Below, piece by piece: positions 61,892-64,000 of a DNA stretch of 64,000 nt (position 1 is the first letter of the stretch; each line of letters begins with the position of its first letter). The notes below the pieces were generated by a model. That model ran no database searches. It was not told the origin of the DNA and was given only the letters and a program-made list of their open reading frames with translations. The stretch covers positions 6,725,501 to 6,789,500 of the forward strand of contig JAPTOF010000012.1 of NCBI GenBank assembly GCA_028554755.1. Direction: 5' to 3'. The position numbers and the translations under genes were made by a program. Origin of the DNA: Cordia subcordata. Taxonomy: Eukaryota; Streptophyta; Magnoliopsida; Boraginales; Cordiaceae.

Positions 61892-63174
61892 ATGTCTTCC
61901 TCAAAGGACAAAGGCAAAGGAAAGGCAACTTCCTCAACAAAGACGCCTCCCCAAACAAAAAGCTGGTACTCTATGAGTACAGCATCAATGGCGTCTACTC
62001 AATCCTCAACAACACCCCAACAAAAAGCCGTTCCCATCTCAACATCAAATACATTTTCCCCATTGAGGACATTTTCTCAAACAACACAACAATCGCCATC
62101 AACACCTGCACCTCAAACACATTCTCTACAACAACAAACACCTTCCCTCAAAAGCCAATATGTTCCACGGATATCCCTCAGAATCTCGTGGATTGAACCA
62201 GAGTTCTTCAACATTAAGGAGCCATGGAAACTCGTTCAAGAACTCTCTTTTCCTTTTTACTTTCCAAACCAACACAATAAAAAAACCCAAGTGTTCTACG
62301 AATTCATTCTTGTAGACACTGACTCCATCAACGTCACCCACAATAAAGACAAAAATGGCATGGTAACCCATTCCAAAGTCCAAATTAAGCGGATCATCAC
62401 CCCCGCTGAATGGATTGCCACACACAAGACCCTCCAGTCTTGTCAACAGTTCTCGAAGAAGTTTTCTCCCTCGAGTTTCAACTACTGGGATTACGTTGAA
62501 GCTTGGACAAAAATTTTGTATTTTCAAAATAAATCCCATTAACATTCTTGGTTTATTTTCTTTTGCAACCAATTCAATATTTCAAAAACCACAGTTTGGT
62601 TTCTGCAAAACTGGTGGCACAATTTTGGTGGAATTGAAGGAATTCTTCTTCCTTTAATTCTATCATGTTTTCAACAATTTCAAAAATCTTTCAAAACCCC
62701 CGATAAATGGAGATTTTTCAATTCTCTATTTATCTTTTACTATCATTTCAACATTGCTTGGATCATTTCAACATTGCTTCGATTCTTTCTTGGGATCTTA
62801 GCATTTTCAATGATGGCAAAGAACCTCCATCACTTTGCAGATCATTCAAAATCAATTGGTGGGATAAGTTCGATTGCTCCAAAGTCACAACACAGGTGGT
62901 TCAACAATGGTTCAAAGACCACCCAGAGGCCTGGAATCAAGGTGTCCAACATTAGTCCCAGTTCCTTCTGCGCAAAAATCAATTGCAGGCACAACTGGCA
63001 CAAGCAACAAATCCAAAAGAAATCTCCAAACTTCTCAAGGAGATTAACAAGGAATTTCAAGACCCGGGAGAAGAGTCGGATGATTCGACCTAAAGCCCGG
63101 ATCCAAGTCCGGATCAGAATGAAGACCTAGATTTTGGTCTGGATGACATCAACGTCGACTCCCAGGCGTTCTGA
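61892..63174 (+). pseudogene. Viral ORF2 (lineage A), copy 5, broken
   Basis: Same domain layout as copy 4. Breaks: TAA at 62540-62542, a 20-bp tandem duplication at 62744-62783 that shifts the frame, and two further TAG/TAA-type stops in the C-terminal part (near 62953 and 63092). The final TGA is at 63172. Confidence 0.8.
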
Positions 63175-63428
63175 TCCTCAACATTGGCAACAGGGAGATT
63201 CCACCCAACAGCAAAAGCAGCGGGTATATCAACTTTCGGTGCAACATGACACGCGTCCCCAACTTTGGTCACCTCAACATCAACTTTCGGTGAAAGAAGG
63301 TCACGCGTACAACTGTTCAACAACTTTTGTCAACTTCAACAGTTAAGATTCCTGACGACATCATGGGTCAATAGGAATCCAATGTAGACTAGGACTGTTT
63401 GCTTTTGTTTTCTTTTCTTTTCTTCAGT

Positions 63429-63437
63429 CTATTTAAG
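63429..63437 (+). promoter_or_regulatory. Viral TATA box, copy 5
   Basis: CTATTTAAG, same context as in copies 1 and 4. A degenerate poly(A)-type AATAAC follows at 63559. It would drive transcription into copy 6 if active. Confidence 0.65.
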
Positions 63438-63640
63438 GCTGAGTCTTTTGTGTATTGAGAGAGGTTGGAAGGAGTTGGATAAAAGAGTGTATATACTTTT
63501 TGAATGTCTACATTTCTGTACTTCCGCTTTCTCTTATTGTAATCTCATTTGAAGATTCAATAACAACATTTCCCTCTAACAGGCTTGCCTTCAAACTATT
63601 TTCAATATCAAGTTATTTTTTGGTTATTTTTCGAAATTGC

Positions 63641-64000
63641 AGCCAAACCTTTAACTAGGGATGGTCTCAAAAACTCTGCTCTTTTATGTCTTCGTGATGC
63701 ACGTCACCAAAATTATGCTGATTCTTTGTTAGGCATAGTTGCAACCAGTCTTTCAAAAGGACTAGTATTTTTCAATTGTTATCCAAATTTTTCTGTTGCA
63801 CTTCACTGTCCAAGAACACCAAAAGTTTTGACCCTGGACATGAAAACAAGTGGTTTCAATATGGATCCCAACATTGTTTCTTTGGTTGTTATTTATCGTG
63901 TTCATTACAAAGTTATGAAAACTGTTTTGAACCCAAAAGCGTTAAAAACTGACACCAAAGGAGAAACTTTGCTTTTGCAAACAACATTTGAAAATAATAA
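63641..64000 (+). mobile_element. Endogenous pararetrovirus copy 6 (lineage A), start of next unit
   Basis: Movement-protein coding sequence (from AVKPLTRDG-type residues on) follows the leader of the previous unit directly and continues past the window edge. The primer-binding site and ORF1 start are deleted. Open over the visible 360 bp. Confidence 0.85.

Larger units (their letters stand above)
55863..63640 (+). mobile_element. Endogenous pararetrovirus copy 5 (lineage A), near full length
   Basis: Leader (55863), primer-binding site, ORF1, ORF2, promoter and the repeated leader start (63537-63640, matching 55862-55964). Unit length from repeat to repeat is about 7.68 kb, in the size range of florendoviruses. 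Gene order is movement protein, coat, protease, reverse transcriptase, RNase H, then ORF2, with no integrase. Directly followed head-to-tail by copy 6. Confidence 0.88.

Noticed and set aside
30701..64000. Interpretation as Ty3/gypsy LTR retrotransposons
   Set aside because: A movement protein is present, integrase is absent, no LTR pairs are found, and an ORF2 follows RNase H.
30701..64000. Lineages A and B as two parts of a bipartite florendovirus
   Set aside because: Both lineages have their own ORF1 and their own ORF2, so each looks self-contained. Bipartite genomes are reported for some florendoviruses but nothing here requires it.
1..64000. CRISPR arrays, bacterial operons, rRNA genes
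   Set aside because: None present; the direct repeats are microsatellites or viral and transposon copies in plant DNA.

Overview
This is nuclear DNA of a flowering plant, most likely a eudicot. The evidence is spliced genes with GT-AG introns, a PSKR2-type receptor kinase, a tRNA-derived SINE, hAT-type MITEs, AT-rich intergenic DNA and a large cluster of endogenous pararetrovirus sequence. The species cannot be named from the sequence alone.

Left part (1-30.4 kb), host DNA. An intact intronless gene for a phytosulfokine-receptor-2-like LRR kinase lies on the minus strand (143-3301). It is followed by about 14 kb without a convincing protein gene. That stretch holds nested MITEs (4.9-5.5 kb), a SINE with an 11-bp target-site duplication (10.48-10.70 kb), two further MITEs and about 3.5 kb of diverged AT-rich repeat units (14.4-17.9 kb). 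A four-exon gene for a peroxisomal-type 3-hydroxybutyryl-CoA dehydrogenase follows (18808-21468). A 32-codon Cys-rich small ORF lies at 23.2 kb. A MATE transporter gene begins at 26637 but is decayed: stop codons break two exons and its 3' half is absent. Its fourth recognisable exon ends only about 300 bp before viral DNA starts.

Right part (30.7-64 kb), a dense patchwork of endogenous caulimovirid sequence best matched to Florendovirus. ORF1 runs movement protein, coat protein with a CCHC knuckle, aspartic protease, reverse transcriptase and RNase H. A separate ORF2 of unknown function follows, a tRNA-Met-type primer-binding site (PBS) precedes ORF1, and a TATA box plus poly(A) signal lie downstream of ORF2. 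Two lineages are present. Lineage A includes copies 1, 2, 4, 5 and 6 plus fragments; lineage B includes copy 3 plus ORF2 fragments. They lie head-to-head, inverted and head-to-tail. Several junctions fall at the PBS and three at ATT/AAT microsatellites. One ORF2 is an in-frame A/B chimera. Copy 5 (55.86-63.64 kb, about 7.7 kb per genome unit) is the most complete. Every copy is broken, mostly by C-to-T or G-to-A nonsense changes, as expected of old, silenced, methylated DNA.

The host genes are unrelated to each other in function. The main story of the window is capture, rearrangement and decay of two pararetrovirus lineages next to, and perhaps inside, a MATE gene.
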